Shown: in pieces, positions 46,897 through 56,537 of the stretch | Position numbering within the stretch: position 1 is the stretch's first letter | How the letters are laid out: each line of letters opens with the position of its first letter | Source of the DNA: Pseudomonas sp. 8AS | GTDB lineage: Bacteria; Pseudomonadota; Gammaproteobacteria; Pseudomonadales; Pseudomonadaceae | DNA length: 64,000 nucleotides | Assembly (NCBI RefSeq): GCF_902506505.1 | Contig: NZ_LR733406.1 | Span: 1,103,200-1,167,199, forward strand | Direction: 5' to 3' | The notes under the pieces: generated by a model | What the model was told of the DNA's origin: nothing | Databases searched by the model: none | What the model saw: the letters and a program-made list of their open reading frames with translations, nothing else | Made by a program: the position numbers and the translations under genes

Positions 46897-47478
46897 TCAG
46901 GCAGCGAAGTTCTTCGCCACGAAGTCCCAGTTGACCAGGTTCCAGAACGCTTCGACGTACTTCGGACGCAGGTTGCGGTAGTCGATGTAGTAGGCGTGTT
47001 CCCACACGTCGCAGGTCAGCAGCGGGGTGTCGCCGCTGGTCAGCGGGCAGCCGGCGCCGATGGTGCTGGCCAGGGCCAGGGAACCGTCGGCCTTCTTCAC
47101 CAGCCAGCCCCAGCCGGAGCCGAAGGTGCCGATGGAGGTCTTGCTGAACTCTTCCTTGAACTTGTCGAAGGAACCGAAGGTGGCGTTGATCGCGTCAGCC
47201 AGGGCGCCAGTCGGTTGGCCGCCGCCGTTCGGGGAGAGGCAGTTCCAGTAGAAGGTGTGGTTCCAGATCTGCGCCGCGTTGTTGAACACGCCGCCGGAGG
47301 AAGTCTTGATGATTTCTTCGAGGCTCTTGCCTTCGAATTCGGTGCCCGGCACCAGGTTGTTCAGGTTCACCACGTAGGCGTTGTGGTGCTTGCCGTGGTG
47401 GAACTCCAGGGTCTCGGCGGACAGGTGCGGCTCGAGGGCGTTCTTCTCGTACGGCAGCGGCGGCAATTCGAAAGCCAT
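46897..47478 (-). CDS. sodB: Iron superoxide dismutase
   Basis: A 193-residue cytoplasmic enzyme dismutating superoxide. The metal ligands fit the family: His27 in [10 protein letters not shown], the second His in [13 protein letters not shown], and Asp/His in [13 protein letters not shown]. The Ala/Gln pattern (FGSGWGWLV) and the GGG loop suggest the Fe form. It is followed on minus by a bifA-type gene and preceded by argO. Confidence 0.96.
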   Translation of the reverse strand: MAFELPPLPYEKNALEPHLSAETLEFHHGKHHNAYVVNLNNLVPGTEFEGKSLEEIIKTSSGGVFNNAAQIWNHTFYWNCLSPNGGGQPTGALADAINATFGSFDKFKEEFSKTSIGTFGSGWGWLVKKADGSLALASTIGAGCPLTSGDTPLLTCDVWEHAYYIDYRNLRPKYVEAFWNLVNWDFVAKNFAA

Positions 47479-47657
47479 GGTCTATCTCCTACTCAGGTCG
47501 GGGGCGCGATGCGCTCATGGGCCGTTCACGGGCGGCCGGGCTGGCGGCGGCGAGTTTGTACTCTTTGCGCCGCGAGCCCCGGATCATAGCACCCGAGCCG
47601 GGCCTTAACCACGCAGCAAGTGTGTGGGAAAGCCGGTGCCAGGGCCTTTGCGCGGAC

Positions 47658-48260
47658 TCATGGGGTGCCCAGCAACTGGTAGGCCATGGCGAACATCATC
47701 AGCGCCACGCCGAGGTCGAGCAGCCGCCAGGTCGTGGGTCGGGCCAGCCAGGGGGCGAGCCAGGCGGCGCCCAGGGCCAGGCTGAAAAACCACAGCAGCG
47801 AGGCGCTGGCGGCGCCCAGGGTATAGGCGCCGGGCTCCGGCTGCTGGGCGCCGAGGGAGCCGATCAGCAGCACGGTATCCAGGTAGACGTGCGGGTTGAG
47901 CAGGGTCACCGCCAGCGCGGCCAGCAGCACGGCACGGCGTGAGCGCGGCCCGTTGCTCTCGCCCTGTTCCAGGGCCTGGGGCTTGATCGCACGCAGCAGG
48001 GCCTTGGCCCCGTACCAGAGCAGGAAGGCCGTGCCGCCCCAGCGGGCGATGCCGAGCAGCAGCGGGTTCTGTGCCAGCAGGGCGGCCAGGCCGAAGACTC
48101 CGGCGGCGACCAGCAGGGCGTCGCACAGTACGCACAGCGCGGCGACCGGCAGGTGATGCTCGCGGCGCAGGCTCTGCGCCAGGACGAAGACGTTCTGCGC
48201 GCCGATGGCGATGATCAGCCCGGCGGCGACCAGCAGGCCGTTCAGATAGCTCTGCCACAT
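47658..48260 (-). CDS. argO: LysE/ArgO-family amino-acid exporter
   Basis: A 200-residue exporter with six membrane helices: LLVAAGLIIAIGAQNVFVLAQSL is the LysE-family signature, with VTLLNPHVYLDTVLLIGSLGAQ later. It probably exports arginine or lysine. Start at ATG 48260 follows GGGGGT about eight bases upstream; GTG at 48269 would add three residues. Transcribed divergently from an ArgP-type regulator, the usual control arrangement, in which ArgP binds the 163-bp gap. Confidence 0.88.
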   Translation of the reverse strand: MWQSYLNGLLVAAGLIIAIGAQNVFVLAQSLRREHHLPVAALCVLCDALLVAAGVFGLAALLAQNPLLLGIARWGGTAFLLWYGAKALLRAIKPQALEQGESNGPRSRRAVLLAALAVTLLNPHVYLDTVLLIGSLGAQQPEPGAYTLGAASASLLWFFSLALGAAWLAPWLARPTTWRLLDLGVALMMFAMAYQLLGTP

Positions 48261-48423
48261 GGCGTTCACCCCCGGGCCCGGCTGGCGGCGAGTTGGCTGT
48301 AATGGTGCTGGCGGGGCATGGACGCTTCCTTAATAGAGAAGGGGTGAAGGATGCTGGGCAGTTTCCGTTCTGCTGTTGTATAAGGAAAACAAATCATGCT
48401 GATCTCCCATTAGGAAAACTGAT

Positions 48424-49314
48424 TTGTTCGATTACAAACTCCTGGCGGCTCTGGCGGCGGTGGTGGAGCAGGGTGGTTTCGAGCGCGCGGCACAGTTGCT
48501 CGGCCTGTCGCAGTCGGCGGTGTCGCAGCGGATCAAGCTGCTCGAGGCGCGGGTCGGCCAGCCGGTGCTGGTGCGCGGCACGCCGCCGAGCCCCACCGAG
48601 ATCGGCCGGCGCCTGCTCAACCATGTGCAGCAGGTACGCCTGCTCGAGCGCGACCTGCAGGGCCAGGTGCCGGCGCTGGACGAAGGCGGCCTGCCCGAGC
48701 GCCTGCGCATCGCGCTGAACGCCGACAGCCTGGCGACCTGGTGGGCGCTGGCGGTGGCCGACTTCTGTGCCGAGCATCGGGTGCTGCTGGATCTGGTGGT
48801 GGAGGACCAGGACGTCGGCCTCAAGCGGATGCGCGCCGGCGAGGTGGCCGCCTGCGTGTGCGCCGCCGAACGCCCGGTGGCCGGGGCTCGCTCCCTGGCG
48901 TTGGGCGCCATGCGCTACCGGGCGCTGGCCAGCCCGGCATTTATGGCGCGGCACTTTCCCCGGGGCGTGCAGGCGGGCAGCCTGGCGCGGATTCCGGCCA
49001 TCGTCTTCGGCCCGGACGACCTGCTGCAGCATCGCTATCTGGCGCAGCTGGGCGTGCAGGGCAGTTTTGCCCATCACCTGTGCCCGTCGTCGGAAGGTTT
49101 CGTGCGTCTGACCGAGGCCGGCTTCGGCTGGGGCCTGGTGCCCGAGCTGCAGGTGCAGCGCGAGCTGGCCAGCGGCGCGCTGGTCGAGGTCATCCCCGAC
49201 CGGCCGCTGGATGTGCCGCTGTACTGGCACCACTGGCGCAATGGCGGCGAGCTGCTGGCTGCGCTGACCGAACACCTGCACCGCGGCGTGGCCGGCTGGC
49301 TGGTCAAACCGTAG
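48424..49314 (+). CDS. argP: LysR-family regulator ArgP (IciA)
   Basis: A 296-residue LysR-type regulator starting at TTG (LFDYKLLAALAAVVEQGGFERAAQLLGLSQSAVSQRIKLLE). An AGGAAAA site precedes it. The HTH is residues about 3-60 and the effector domain spans the rest, as in Lys/Arg-sensing ArgP. It controls the divergent argO. In the gap, two direct copies of an A/T-rich wording (TAAGGAAAACAAAT near 48382 and TTAGGAAAACTGATT near 48412) are candidate contacts. The stop TAG lies within a GTAGCCCGGATGCAATCCGGG repeat. Confidence 0.88.
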   Translation: MFDYKLLAALAAVVEQGGFERAAQLLGLSQSAVSQRIKLLEARVGQPVLVRGTPPSPTEIGRRLLNHVQQVRLLERDLQGQVPALDEGGLPERLRIALNADSLATWWALAVADFCAEHRVLLDLVVEDQDVGLKRMRAGEVAACVCAAERPVAGARSLALGAMRYRALASPAFMARHFPRGVQAGSLARIPAIVFGPDDLLQHRYLAQLGVQGSFAHHLCPSSEGFVRLTEAGFGWGLVPELQVQRELASGALVEVIPDRPLDVPLYWHHWRNGGELLAALTEHLHRGVAGWLVKP

Positions 49315-49332
49315 CCCGGATGCAATCCGGGA
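49311..49332. repeat. Short Pseudomonas extragenic repeat overlapping the argP stop
   Basis: GTAGCCCGGATGCAATCCGGG holds the small inverted pair CCCGGAT/ATCCGGG. It starts one base before the TAG stop codon of argP, so the stop is part of the repeat. Confidence 0.55.
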
Positions 49333-49368
49333 GTGGCATCGTTGGCTACCAGGCTGACGTTACCTTTA

Positions 49369-49430
49369 TGTAGGAGCCAGCTTGCTGGCGATCATTGAGC
49401 CGCTGATCGCCAGCAAGCTGGCTCCTACAG
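49369..49430. repeat. REP-type palindrome with 26-bp perfect arms
   Basis: The left arm TGTAGGAGCCAGCTTGCTGG... (49369-49394) and the exactly complementary right arm (49404-49429) enclose a nine-base loop TTGAGCCGC. It lies between argP and the convergent chemoreceptor gene, so it can fold in either transcript. Repeats with GTAGGAGCCAGCTTGCTGGC cores are known across Pseudomonas. Confidence 0.85.
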
Positions 49431-49482
49431 CCGCAAACCTCACACCGGCACTGCGGCGTTGCCGATAGCGCGCGAGCCCCCT

Positions 49483-51441
49483 TCAAAGCTGAAAATGCGC
49501 CACCAGCTGCTCCTGGCAGCCCGCGACCTTGCGCAGCTGTTCGCCGCAGTCGCGGGTGTGGGCGGCGGTCTGGCGATTTTCCCCGGTCATTTCGTGCAGG
49601 CGGTGCATGTGCTGGTTGACCTCCTGGGTGGTGGCCGCCTGCTGTTCGGCTGCTGCGGCGATCTGGAAGGCCAGGGCATGCACGCCCTCCAGCGACTGGC
49701 TGAGGTGATCCAGCGAGCCGAGCACGGCCTGGGTTTCGTCTTCCAGCGCGCGGGCCTGGTCGGTGGAGCCCTGCATGCGCTGCAGGGCCTCGTCGGAGGA
49801 GTCGCCGAGGGCGCCGATGATCTGCACGATTTCCTCGGTGGCGGTACGGCTGCGCAGGGCCAGGCTGCGTACCTCGTCGGCCACCACGGCGAAGCCGCGG
49901 CCCTGTTCGCCGGCCCGTGCCGCTTCGATGGCGGCGTTGAGCGCGAGCAGGTTGGTCTGCTCAGCGATGGCGCCGATCACGCCGAGCACCGAGGCGATCT
50001 GCTGGCTGTCGCCGGCCAGTCTCTGCACCACCCGGTCGGCCTGGCGCAGGCCGTCGAGCAGCTGGTCCTGGCGGCCGATCATGTGCTGCAGGGTACTTTG
50101 CATGGTGGCGAAGGCGTCCCGCGCGGCGGCGCTGCCATCGGCACTCTGGCTGGCGTTGCTGGCGATTTCCTGAACCGTGGCGGCCATCTGGTCGACCGCG
50201 CTGACCACCATTTCCAGGGCTTCCTGCTGCTGGTCGAGGCGCTTGCTGGTCTGTCCGGCGGCGCCGAGGATGTCGCCACTGGCATCGCCCACCGCACTGC
50301 TGGCCTGGCGCAGGCGCTCGATCACTTCGCGCCAGGCCCCGGCCATTTCGTGCAGGGCCTGCATCAGGCCGCTGTGCGGGGTGTCGTGGCCGGCCAGGCG
50401 CAGCTCGCCGGCTGCCAGGCGTCGGGCCAGGTCGGCCATGTTGCTCGGTTCGCCACCCAGCGGGCGCATCACGCTGCGGCTGACCAGCCAGGTGGCCAGG
50501 GCCACCGCCGCTACGGTCAGCAGGCCGAGCAGAAGTACCCGCCACATCAGTTCGCGCACCGGGGCGAAGGCCTGGGCCTGGTCCATCTCGGCGATCAGCG
50601 CCCACTGCTGGCCATTGAACTCCAGCGGCACGAAGGCCTTGAGGGCCGGCTTGCCGTCCAGCCCCGGCTCGCTCAGGCGCCCCTGCTGGCCTTGCCGGGC
50701 CAGGCTGACGGCCTGCCCGCCAATGCTGCCGGCGGTCTGCGCATCCCGTTCGACCTGCTGCTCGGCAAAACGCACCGAATCGGAGCGCAGCTTGCCATCG
50801 GCACCGACCAGGTAGGTTTCCCCGGACTCGCCCAGGCCCTGGCGCGTCTGCATCACCGCATTCAGCGAGGCGATCGGCAGCTCCAGCATCAGCAGGGCCT
50901 GCAACTCGTCCTCGGCGAGTACCGGGGCGACCAGGAACTGGCTGGGTTCGCCGGTCTGCGGGTTGCTCGCCAGGTCGCCGATCAGCACCTGCCGGTTGCT
51001 CAAGCCTCCTTGTGCCAGGCGGCCCATGGGGGTGTCGCGCCAGGCTGCATCGTTGAGGTTCTGTTGGTAGTCGTTGTCGCGCAGCACGCTGAACACCACC
51101 TTGCCATCGGTGGTGATCAGCTTCAGGTCGCGGTAGCCGAAGGTCTTGATGAAGTTTTCGAAGATCGGCCGGTCATAGTTGGCGGTGCTGATCAGCGCCT
51201 GGGCATCCAGCCCGGCGTAGCTGGTGCCGAGGTTGCTGGCCAGGGTGCTGAGCTGGTTGTGGCGGGACTGCCAGTTGTCCTGCAGTTGCCGTTGTTTGAT
51301 ATTCGCAACGGCCTCCAGGGCGTTAAGGGTCTGCTCCTGCAAGGCCTGACTGGCTTGCTGATAGACGGTGAACGCCATGGCCATGACCGGAATAAGGCCG
51401 ATCATCAGATAACTGAGGGCTAACTTCAGGCGTAACGGCAT
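49483..51441 (-). CDS. Methyl-accepting chemotaxis protein
   Basis: A 652-residue chemoreceptor. Helix 1 (about 8-28) and helix 2 (about 299-321) bracket a periplasmic sensor of about 270 residues, which looks like a Cache-type domain ([57 protein letters not shown]). The signalling domain has the hairpin signature [40 protein letters not shown]. The start at 51441 gives a proper signal-anchor; the open frame above it reads through an unrelated gene's antisense. No C-terminal CheR pentapeptide is visible. Ligand unknown. Confidence 0.92.
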   Translation of the reverse strand: MPLRLKLALSYLMIGLIPVMAMAFTVYQQASQALQEQTLNALEAVANIKQRQLQDNWQSRHNQLSTLASNLGTSYAGLDAQALISTANYDRPIFENFIKTFGYRDLKLITTDGKVVFSVLRDNDYQQNLNDAAWRDTPMGRLAQGGLSNRQVLIGDLASNPQTGEPSQFLVAPVLAEDELQALLMLELPIASLNAVMQTRQGLGESGETYLVGADGKLRSDSVRFAEQQVERDAQTAGSIGGQAVSLARQGQQGRLSEPGLDGKPALKAFVPLEFNGQQWALIAEMDQAQAFAPVRELMWRVLLLGLLTVAAVALATWLVSRSVMRPLGGEPSNMADLARRLAAGELRLAGHDTPHSGLMQALHEMAGAWREVIERLRQASSAVGDASGDILGAAGQTSKRLDQQQEALEMVVSAVDQMAATVQEIASNASQSADGSAAARDAFATMQSTLQHMIGRQDQLLDGLRQADRVVQRLAGDSQQIASVLGVIGAIAEQTNLLALNAAIEAARAGEQGRGFAVVADEVRSLALRSRTATEEIVQIIGALGDSSDEALQRMQGSTDQARALEDETQAVLGSLDHLSQSLEGVHALAFQIAAAAEQQAATTQEVNQHMHRLHEMTGENRQTAAHTRDCGEQLRKVAGCQEQLVAHFQL

Positions 51442-51645
51442 TTCCTGTGGCTCCGCGGGTAAAAGGGTTACAGAAATCCAGGGTGTTGAATATTCTGCAA
51501 GAAACGTGCGAATTGTTTGACGGCTGTAAAAGATATTAATCGACAGGGTTGCAGGGCCGGCGTTCTGGCCGCGCGGGTCACGGTTCTCGCCGGCAGGGCC
51601 TGCTAGAGTCGCTGGCACTACAAGAACGCTGGGGGAGGCGGGGCA

Positions 51646-52635
51646 ATGAGAATTCTGGTGACGGGCGCGAGTGGCTTCATCGGTGGGCGTTTTGCCCGTT
51701 TCGCCCTGGAACAGGGCTTGCTGGTGCGGGTCAACGGACGCCGGGCGGCAGGCGTGCAACATCTGATCAAGCGCGGTGCGGAATTCATCCAGGGCGACCT
51801 GGCCGACCCGGACCTGGCCCATCGTCTGTGTCGCGACGTCGATGCCGTGGTGCATTGCGCCGGCGCCGTCGGCGTGTGGGGCAGCCGCGACCACTTCCAG
51901 CAGGGCAACGTGGTGCTGACCCAGAACGTCATCGAAGGCTGCCTGGGGCAGAAGGTGCGGCGCCTGGTGCACCTGTCCTCGCCCTCGGTGTATTTCGACG
52001 GCCAGTCGCATGTCGGCCTGAAGGAGGAACAGCTGCCGTCGAGGTTCGTCGATCACTACGGCGCGACCAAGTACCGGGCCGAGCAGAAGGTCTTCGAGGC
52101 CCAGGAGTTCGGCCTGGAAGTGATCGCCCTGCGTCCGCGCTTCGTCACCGGCGCCGGCGACACCAGCATCTTCCCGCGGCTGATCGAGATGCAGCGCAAG
52201 GGCCGCCTGTTCATCATCGGCAACGGCCTGAACAAGGTCGACTTCACCAGCATGCAGAACCTCAACGACGCCCTGTTCAGCAGCCTGCTGGCCGCCGGCC
52301 CGGCGCTGGGCAAGGTGTACAACATCAGCAACGGCGCACCGGTGCCGCTGTGGGACGTGGTCAACTTCGTCCTCCGTCAGTTCGACCTGCCGCCGGTGAC
52401 CCGGCACATGCCCTATGCCCTGGCCTATGCGGCGGCGACCCTCAACGAGACGCTCTGCAAGCTGCTGCCCGGGCGCCCGGAGCCGAGCCTGTTGCGCCTC
52501 GGCGTGGCGGTGATGGCGCGCGACTTCTCCCTGGATATCGGCCGCGCCCGGCAGTACCTGGATTACGATCCGCAGGTGCCGATCTGGACTGCGCTGGAGG
52601 AGTTCTGTACCTGGTGGAAGGTGCAGGGGCGCTGA
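51646..52635 (+). CDS. NAD-dependent epimerase/dehydratase-family (3-beta-HSD-like) reductase
   Basis: A 329-residue extended [24 protein letters not shown] carries the TGxxGxxG cofactor motif. [11 protein letters not shown] and the [11 protein letters not shown]xxxK pair form the catalytic site. The C-terminal half is substrate-specific, similar to sterol/3-beta-hydroxysteroid or OleD-type enzymes. A beta-hydroxy-lipid substrate is plausible but not shown. It stands alone on plus between chemoreceptor and olsA; its start follows AGGCGGGGCA. Confidence 0.85.
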   Translation: MRILVTGASGFIGGRFARFALEQGLLVRVNGRRAAGVQHLIKRGAEFIQGDLADPDLAHRLCRDVDAVVHCAGAVGVWGSRDHFQQGNVVLTQNVIEGCLGQKVRRLVHLSSPSVYFDGQSHVGLKEEQLPSRFVDHYGATKYRAEQKVFEAQEFGLEVIALRPRFVTGAGDTSIFPRLIEMQRKGRLFIIGNGLNKVDFTSMQNLNDALFSSLLAAGPALGKVYNISNGAPVPLWDVVNFVLRQFDLPPVTRHMPYALAYAAATLNETLCKLLPGRPEPSLLRLGVAVMARDFSLDIGRARQYLDYDPQVPIWTALEEFCTWWKVQGR

Positions 52636-52677
52636 GGCCGCCGGTGCGCAGGGTGCCCCGACCCCATCCCGTTGTCG

Positions 52678-53445
52678 TCAGGCGGCTTGCTGTTGCTCGT
52701 CCTCGCCGAACAGTGCCACCTGCACCGCCCGCTGCGCCTGGCGGGCCAGGGCGTTGCGTTCCAGGCCGTGGCTGGCGATCGGTGCGAGCAGCTGGATCTG
52801 CACCCTGCTGCGCTCGCTGGCGAACAGGCGCAGCAGGTGCGAGGGCAGGTCGTCGTCGCCGATGAAGGGTGCGATCGGGTCGGTCTGGCCGGCGCGCAGG
52901 TAGCGGATCGCCACCGGTTGCACGGGCATGCCGGCCTCGATGGCGCCGGTCAGCAGGCGGCCGTGGAAGGTGCGCAGCTGCTGACCGTCGGTGGTGGTGC
53001 CCTCGGGGAAGATCAGCAGCGCATGGCCGCCCTGCAGGTAGCGCTGCAGCTGGCGGGCGAGCAGGGTGCTGTCGCCCGAGCCTCTGCGGATAAACAGGGT
53101 GCCGGCCTTGTGCGCCAGCCAGCCGGCCAGCGGCCAGGTGCGCACCTCGGCCTTGGACAGGAAGGACAGCGGCAGCAGCTGGCCGAGCAGCGGGATGTCG
53201 GTCCACGACACGTGGTTGCTGAGCCACAGCATCGGCTCGCGCGGCAGCTCGCCCTGCACCTCGACCTCGAACGGCAGGGCCTTGCTCAGGCGGCGCAGGA
53301 ACCAGCAGGTCAGGCGCTGGCGCAGGCCGAGCAGGTCGTGGTGGCGCAGGCGTTCGGCCAGGGCGACGCCGCTGGCCAGCAGCAGGCCCAGCAGCAGCAC
53401 ACCGGCCAGGCGGGCCAGGCGCAGATAGAGACGCAGTGTGGGCAT
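52678..53445 (-). CDS. olsA: Lyso-ornithine-lipid O-acyltransferase (OlsA-like)
   Basis: A 255-residue membrane-anchored PlsC-type acyltransferase. The N-terminal helix is ARLAGVLLLGLLLASGVALA; the catalytic HxxxxD is in SNHVSWTDIPLLG; the acyl-acceptor motif is LIFPEGTTTDG; FIRRGSGDS lies between. With OlsB it makes ornithine lipids, phosphorus-free membrane lipids used on phosphate starvation. The start at 53445 (MPTLRLYLRLARLAG) restores the membrane anchor; the longer frame overlaps olsB. It follows olsB by 68 bp. Confidence 0.86.
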   Translation of the reverse strand: MPTLRLYLRLARLAGVLLLGLLLASGVALAERLRHHDLLGLRQRLTCWFLRRLSKALPFEVEVQGELPREPMLWLSNHVSWTDIPLLGQLLPLSFLSKAEVRTWPLAGWLAHKAGTLFIRRGSGDSTLLARQLQRYLQGGHALLIFPEGTTTDGQQLRTFHGRLLTGAIEAGMPVQPVAIRYLRAGQTDPIAPFIGDDDLPSHLLRLFASERSRVQIQLLAPIASHGLERNALARQAQRAVQVALFGEDEQQQAA

Positions 53446-53513
53446 GTTCGGCAACCGGTAGTGAAGGGACTCACCCCGCCCGCAGGGGCGGGGTGTGCAG
53501 GCGCTGCTGGGCG

Positions 53514-54272
53514 CTACACCGCAGCCTTGAAGTGCCGCGCATAGCGCGGACACAGCTCGTCGCGCTTGAGCAGGATGAACACGTCGGCCACCTGGAAGTC
53601 CTCGTCCCAGCACGGTTCGCCGCAGATCTTCGCACCCAGGCGCATGTAGGCCTTGAGCAGCGGCGGCATTTCGGCGATGACGTTGCCCGGCACATCCAGG
53701 CTCGGCAGCGGCTTCTTCGGTTCGGCACGCAGGTGCTCGTTGCACAGGTAGCGTTCGCGCAGGCGCTGCATGATCGCCTGGGCCTGGATGCCGCCGTCCT
53801 GCATGGGGATGCTGGCGCAGCCCATCAGGTAGCGGTAGCCGCCTTCGTTGAGCACTTCGGCCAGCTCGCTCCACAGCACGGCGATGGTGCCGCCATTGCG
53901 GTAGGCCGGGTCGACGCAGGTGCGGCCCAGTTCCAGCACCGGCCCTTCGAGATGGGCCAGACCGTGCAGGCAGAACTCCTCCTCGCTGTAGAAGCGGCCC
54001 AGGCTGGCCGCGGCGCGGTGGTCGAGCAGGCGGGTGGTGGCGACCAGGCGGCCGCTGTTCAGGTCGCGCACGCCGATGTGCTGGCAGTGCGGGTCGTAGT
54101 CATCCATGTCCAGGCCGAGTTCGGCGCCATTCAGCTTGGCGTCGAATTCGCTGCTGAATACGCTGTAGCGCAGGGCCTGGGCTTCGCGCAGGGCGGCGGC
54201 CCCGAGCAGGCGTTCGGCGTGCAGGCGGCGTTCGGCAGTGGTGTCGCGGGTGCGGGCGCTCTCGGTCATCAT
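53514..54272 (-). CDS. olsB: L-ornithine N-alpha-acyltransferase (OlsB-like)
   Basis: A 252-residue GNAT-type acyltransferase transferring a 3-hydroxyacyl group from acyl-ACP to ornithine, the first step of ornithine-lipid synthesis. [16 protein letters not shown] and [26 protein letters not shown] are hallmark segments. M1-M2 at 54272/54269 both have GGAGG upstream; the second gives better spacing. The adjacency of olsB then olsA matches P. aeruginosa. Confidence 0.86.
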   Translation of the reverse strand: MMTESARTRDTTAERRLHAERLLGAAALREAQALRYSVFSSEFDAKLNGAELGLDMDDYDPHCQHIGVRDLNSGRLVATTRLLDHRAAASLGRFYSEEEFCLHGLAHLEGPVLELGRTCVDPAYRNGGTIAVLWSELAEVLNEGGYRYLMGCASIPMQDGGIQAQAIMQRLRERYLCNEHLRAEPKKPLPSLDVPGNVIAEMPPLLKAYMRLGAKICGEPCWDEDFQVADVFILLKRDELCPRYARHFKAAV

Positions 54273-54441
54273 GTAGCCTCCGTAAGCCGGCCTTCAAAGA
54301 GTTGCGGCCAGTCGACTTTGTTGGGCAAGCTCAGGCTAGGTAGAGCCGGTGTCACCACCGTGAATCTTCGGTGATGCTTGCGTGACAGCCGATTTCGTCG
54401 TGCCTGCCGCTCAGAGTCGATTCGATAACAAGGAGTCCCCC

Positions 54442-55323
54442 ATGCCCTGGCAGTCTCTGCTGCAAACCCGCGACCGCCTGCCGGCGAGCGACCTGGAGAG
54501 CTGGTACCCCGCCCTGCTGGAGCGGGTCGGCGAGGCCACCCCGTTCGAGCTAGCCGTGCGCGGCGGGCGCCTGGCGGCGACGCCGGGGCTAGCCTTCCTG
54601 GCCGGTTACCAGGCGGCGTTGCGCGCCCTGTGGCCGGCGGCGCCCTGGTCGCTGGGCGCGCTGTGCGTGACCGAGAACAAGAGCACCCGCCCGGCAGACA
54701 TGAGCACCCGCCTGCAGGGCCTGCACCTCTCCGGGCGCAAGGATTTCGTCACCGCCGCCGAGGCCGCCGACTGGCTGCTGGTGGCGGCGCGCTGCGAGGA
54801 GGCGGGCAGTCCCGTGCGCCTGGCCCTGGGCGTGGCGCGCAACGGCGCGCCGGGCGTGCGCATCGAGCCGCTGCCGGCGCTGGCGTTGATGCCGGATATC
54901 GGCCACGCCCGCCTGCACCTGGACCATGCGCTGTGCGAGCTGCTGCCCGGCGATGGCTGGGATACCTATGTGAAGCCCTTTCGCAGCATCGAGGACGTGC
55001 ACGTGCTGACCGCCGTGGCCGCCTGGCTGTACGGTGTCGGTCAGGACAGCGCCTGGCCGCAGGCCCTGCAGTTGCGCCTGCTGGGCCTGCTCGCCGGTTG
55101 CGCCGAGGTGGCGCGGCAATGCCCCGGCGCGCCGGCCAGCCATGTCCTGCTGGCCGGGCTGTTTGCCCAGTTCGCCGCCCTGCGTGGCGAGGTCGATGCC
55201 GCCATGGCCGGCGGCCCGGCCGAGTGGGCGGCGCTGTGGCAGCGCGATCGCAACCTGCTGGAAATCGCCCGCACGGCACGCGAGAAGCGCCTGGAGAAGG
55301 CGTTGCTGGTGTTGCACGCCTGA
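54442..55323 (+). CDS. Short acyl-CoA-dehydrogenase-like protein
   Basis: A 293-residue cytoplasmic protein. A mid-domain (about residues 75-140) has the acyl-CoA dehydrogenase pattern, CVTENKSTRPADMSTRLQG, LSGRKDFVTAAEAADWLLVAAR, and a later helical part (FRSIEDVHVLTAVAAWLYGVG) like the C-terminal domain. It is about 90 residues shorter than standard family members, and the catalytic Glu of the FAD enzymes is not evident, so it may be a non-catalytic or degenerate member. AAGGAG (54430-54435) sits ahead of ATG 54442. Next to olsB, so a lipid role is a guess. Confidence 0.7.
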   Translation: MPWQSLLQTRDRLPASDLESWYPALLERVGEATPFELAVRGGRLAATPGLAFLAGYQAALRALWPAAPWSLGALCVTENKSTRPADMSTRLQGLHLSGRKDFVTAAEAADWLLVAARCEEAGSPVRLALGVARNGAPGVRIEPLPALALMPDIGHARLHLDHALCELLPGDGWDTYVKPFRSIEDVHVLTAVAAWLYGVGQDSAWPQALQLRLLGLLAGCAEVARQCPGAPASHVLLAGLFAQFAALRGEVDAAMAGGPAEWAALWQRDRNLLEIARTAREKRLEKALLVLHA

Positions 55324-55343
55324 GGCGTCAGGGTCGTTTCCGC

Positions 55344-55407
55344 GTAGGGTGCGCTGCGCGCACCGGCAGCCACGTGGCGGGGCCCCGGTGCGCACGGCGC
55401 ACCCTAC
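55344..55407. repeat. Extragenic inverted repeat (GTAGGGTGCGC type)
   Basis: GTAGGGTGCGC at 55344 is mirrored by GCGCACCCTAC ending at 55407, with inner GCGCACCGG / CCGGTGCGC arms. It lies in the 251-bp gap after the acyl-CoA-dehydrogenase-like gene. The same wording recurs at 60191-60247. Confidence 0.7.
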
Positions 55408-55574
55408 CAGGCGTCGCCAACCCGGAGGTCGCGGGGCTGCTCCCCGGTCGCACATGGTCGTGGCCAGGCCTCTGGCTGGCTGACTCACCGGCGTGAAACC
55501 CTGCTTTGATCCAGGTCAGTGAGGCCGCAGCGGGCTTCGGCTATGGTCACCACGCATTTTTCTGTGAGGTTTCC

Positions 55575-56360
55575 ATGCGCCGCGAGCCCATCGTGCTGTT
55601 TGATAACGGCAGCCACCAATGCCTGATGTTCGATGACCTGGTCAGCGGCGAGGGCGTGCAGTCCAACCAGTTCCTGATCACCGACAACGAGCAGTACCTG
55701 CTGCTCGATCCGGGCGGCGACCTGACCTATACGCCGCTGTCGCTGGAGCTGTCCAAGCACATCCCGGTGCAGGCGCTGACCTATATCTTCGCCTCCCACC
55801 AGGATCCGGACATCATCGCCTCGCTGGACAAGTGGCTGCTGCACACCAAGGCGCGGGTGATCTGCTCCAAGCTGTGGGCGCGCTTTTTGCCGCACCTGAC
55901 GGCCAACTACCTGGCCCTGAGCCATGGCATCAACACCTACGACCGCATCATCGCCCTGCCGGATCGCGGCCAGTCGTTCCCCCTCGGCAAGTGCCAGCTG
56001 AAGGCGGTGCCGGCGCACTTCCTGCACTCGGTGGGCAATTTCCAGCTGTACGACCCGGTCAGCCGCATCCTCTTCTCCGGCGACATGGGCGCCTCGATAG
56101 TCGACGACGCCAGCCCGGTGAGCGACTTCGTCAACCATATCCCCAACATGGCCGGCTTCCACCGCCGCTACATGGCCAGCAACAAGGTCTGCCGCTTCTG
56201 GGCGCAGATGGTGCGCGAGATGAACGTGTCGATGATCGTGCCGCAGCACGGCCGGCCCTTCGTCGGCGAGGCGATGATCAATGCCTTCCTCGACTGGATC
56301 GAGCGCCTGGACTGCGGCCTGGACCTGATGACCCAGGAAGACTACCGCCTGCCGGACTGA
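55575..56360 (+). CDS. ODP/flavodiiron-like metallo-beta-lactamase-fold di-iron protein
   Basis: A 261-residue MBL-fold protein without a flavodoxin domain. Metal-site residues read FASHQDPD (His75, Asp77, Asp79), PAHFLH (His148), SGDMG (Asp170) and PQHGRP (His225). This is the arrangement of flavodiiron proteins with HQDPD replacing the usual HxExDH, so the sixth ligand is missing. It resembles the oxygen-binding di-iron protein ODP used as an O2/Fe sensor in Treponema chemotaxis. Here it could sense or bind O2 or NO; no chemotaxis gene is adjacent, although a chemoreceptor lies 4 kb away. GTGAGGT precedes the ATG at 55575. Confidence 0.8.
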   Translation: MRREPIVLFDNGSHQCLMFDDLVSGEGVQSNQFLITDNEQYLLLDPGGDLTYTPLSLELSKHIPVQALTYIFASHQDPDIIASLDKWLLHTKARVICSKLWARFLPHLTANYLALSHGINTYDRIIALPDRGQSFPLGKCQLKAVPAHFLHSVGNFQLYDPVSRILFSGDMGASIVDDASPVSDFVNHIPNMAGFHRRYMASNKVCRFWAQMVREMNVSMIVPQHGRPFVGEAMINAFLDWIERLDCGLDLMTQEDYRLPD

Positions 56361-56537
56361 GGTCGCGGCGTTCCCCGGCATGCGCCCCGTGCCAGGGAAC
56401 ACTCCCCCGGCCTAGCTGGGAACGCCCGTGATCCGTGCCGGCGCTGGCGCCCGGCATGGGCGCAAAGCCGCACACGGGTTTGCAAGGGCGGTGCGGCCGG
56501 CTATCGTTGCGCTCAAATCGCCACGCCAAGTCAGCCC

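Noticed and set aside
51442..52407. 322-residue N-terminal extension of the chemoreceptor reading frame
   Set aside because: It runs antisense through the 51646-52635 reductase and would place the first membrane helix internally; the Met at 51441 gives a normal receptor.
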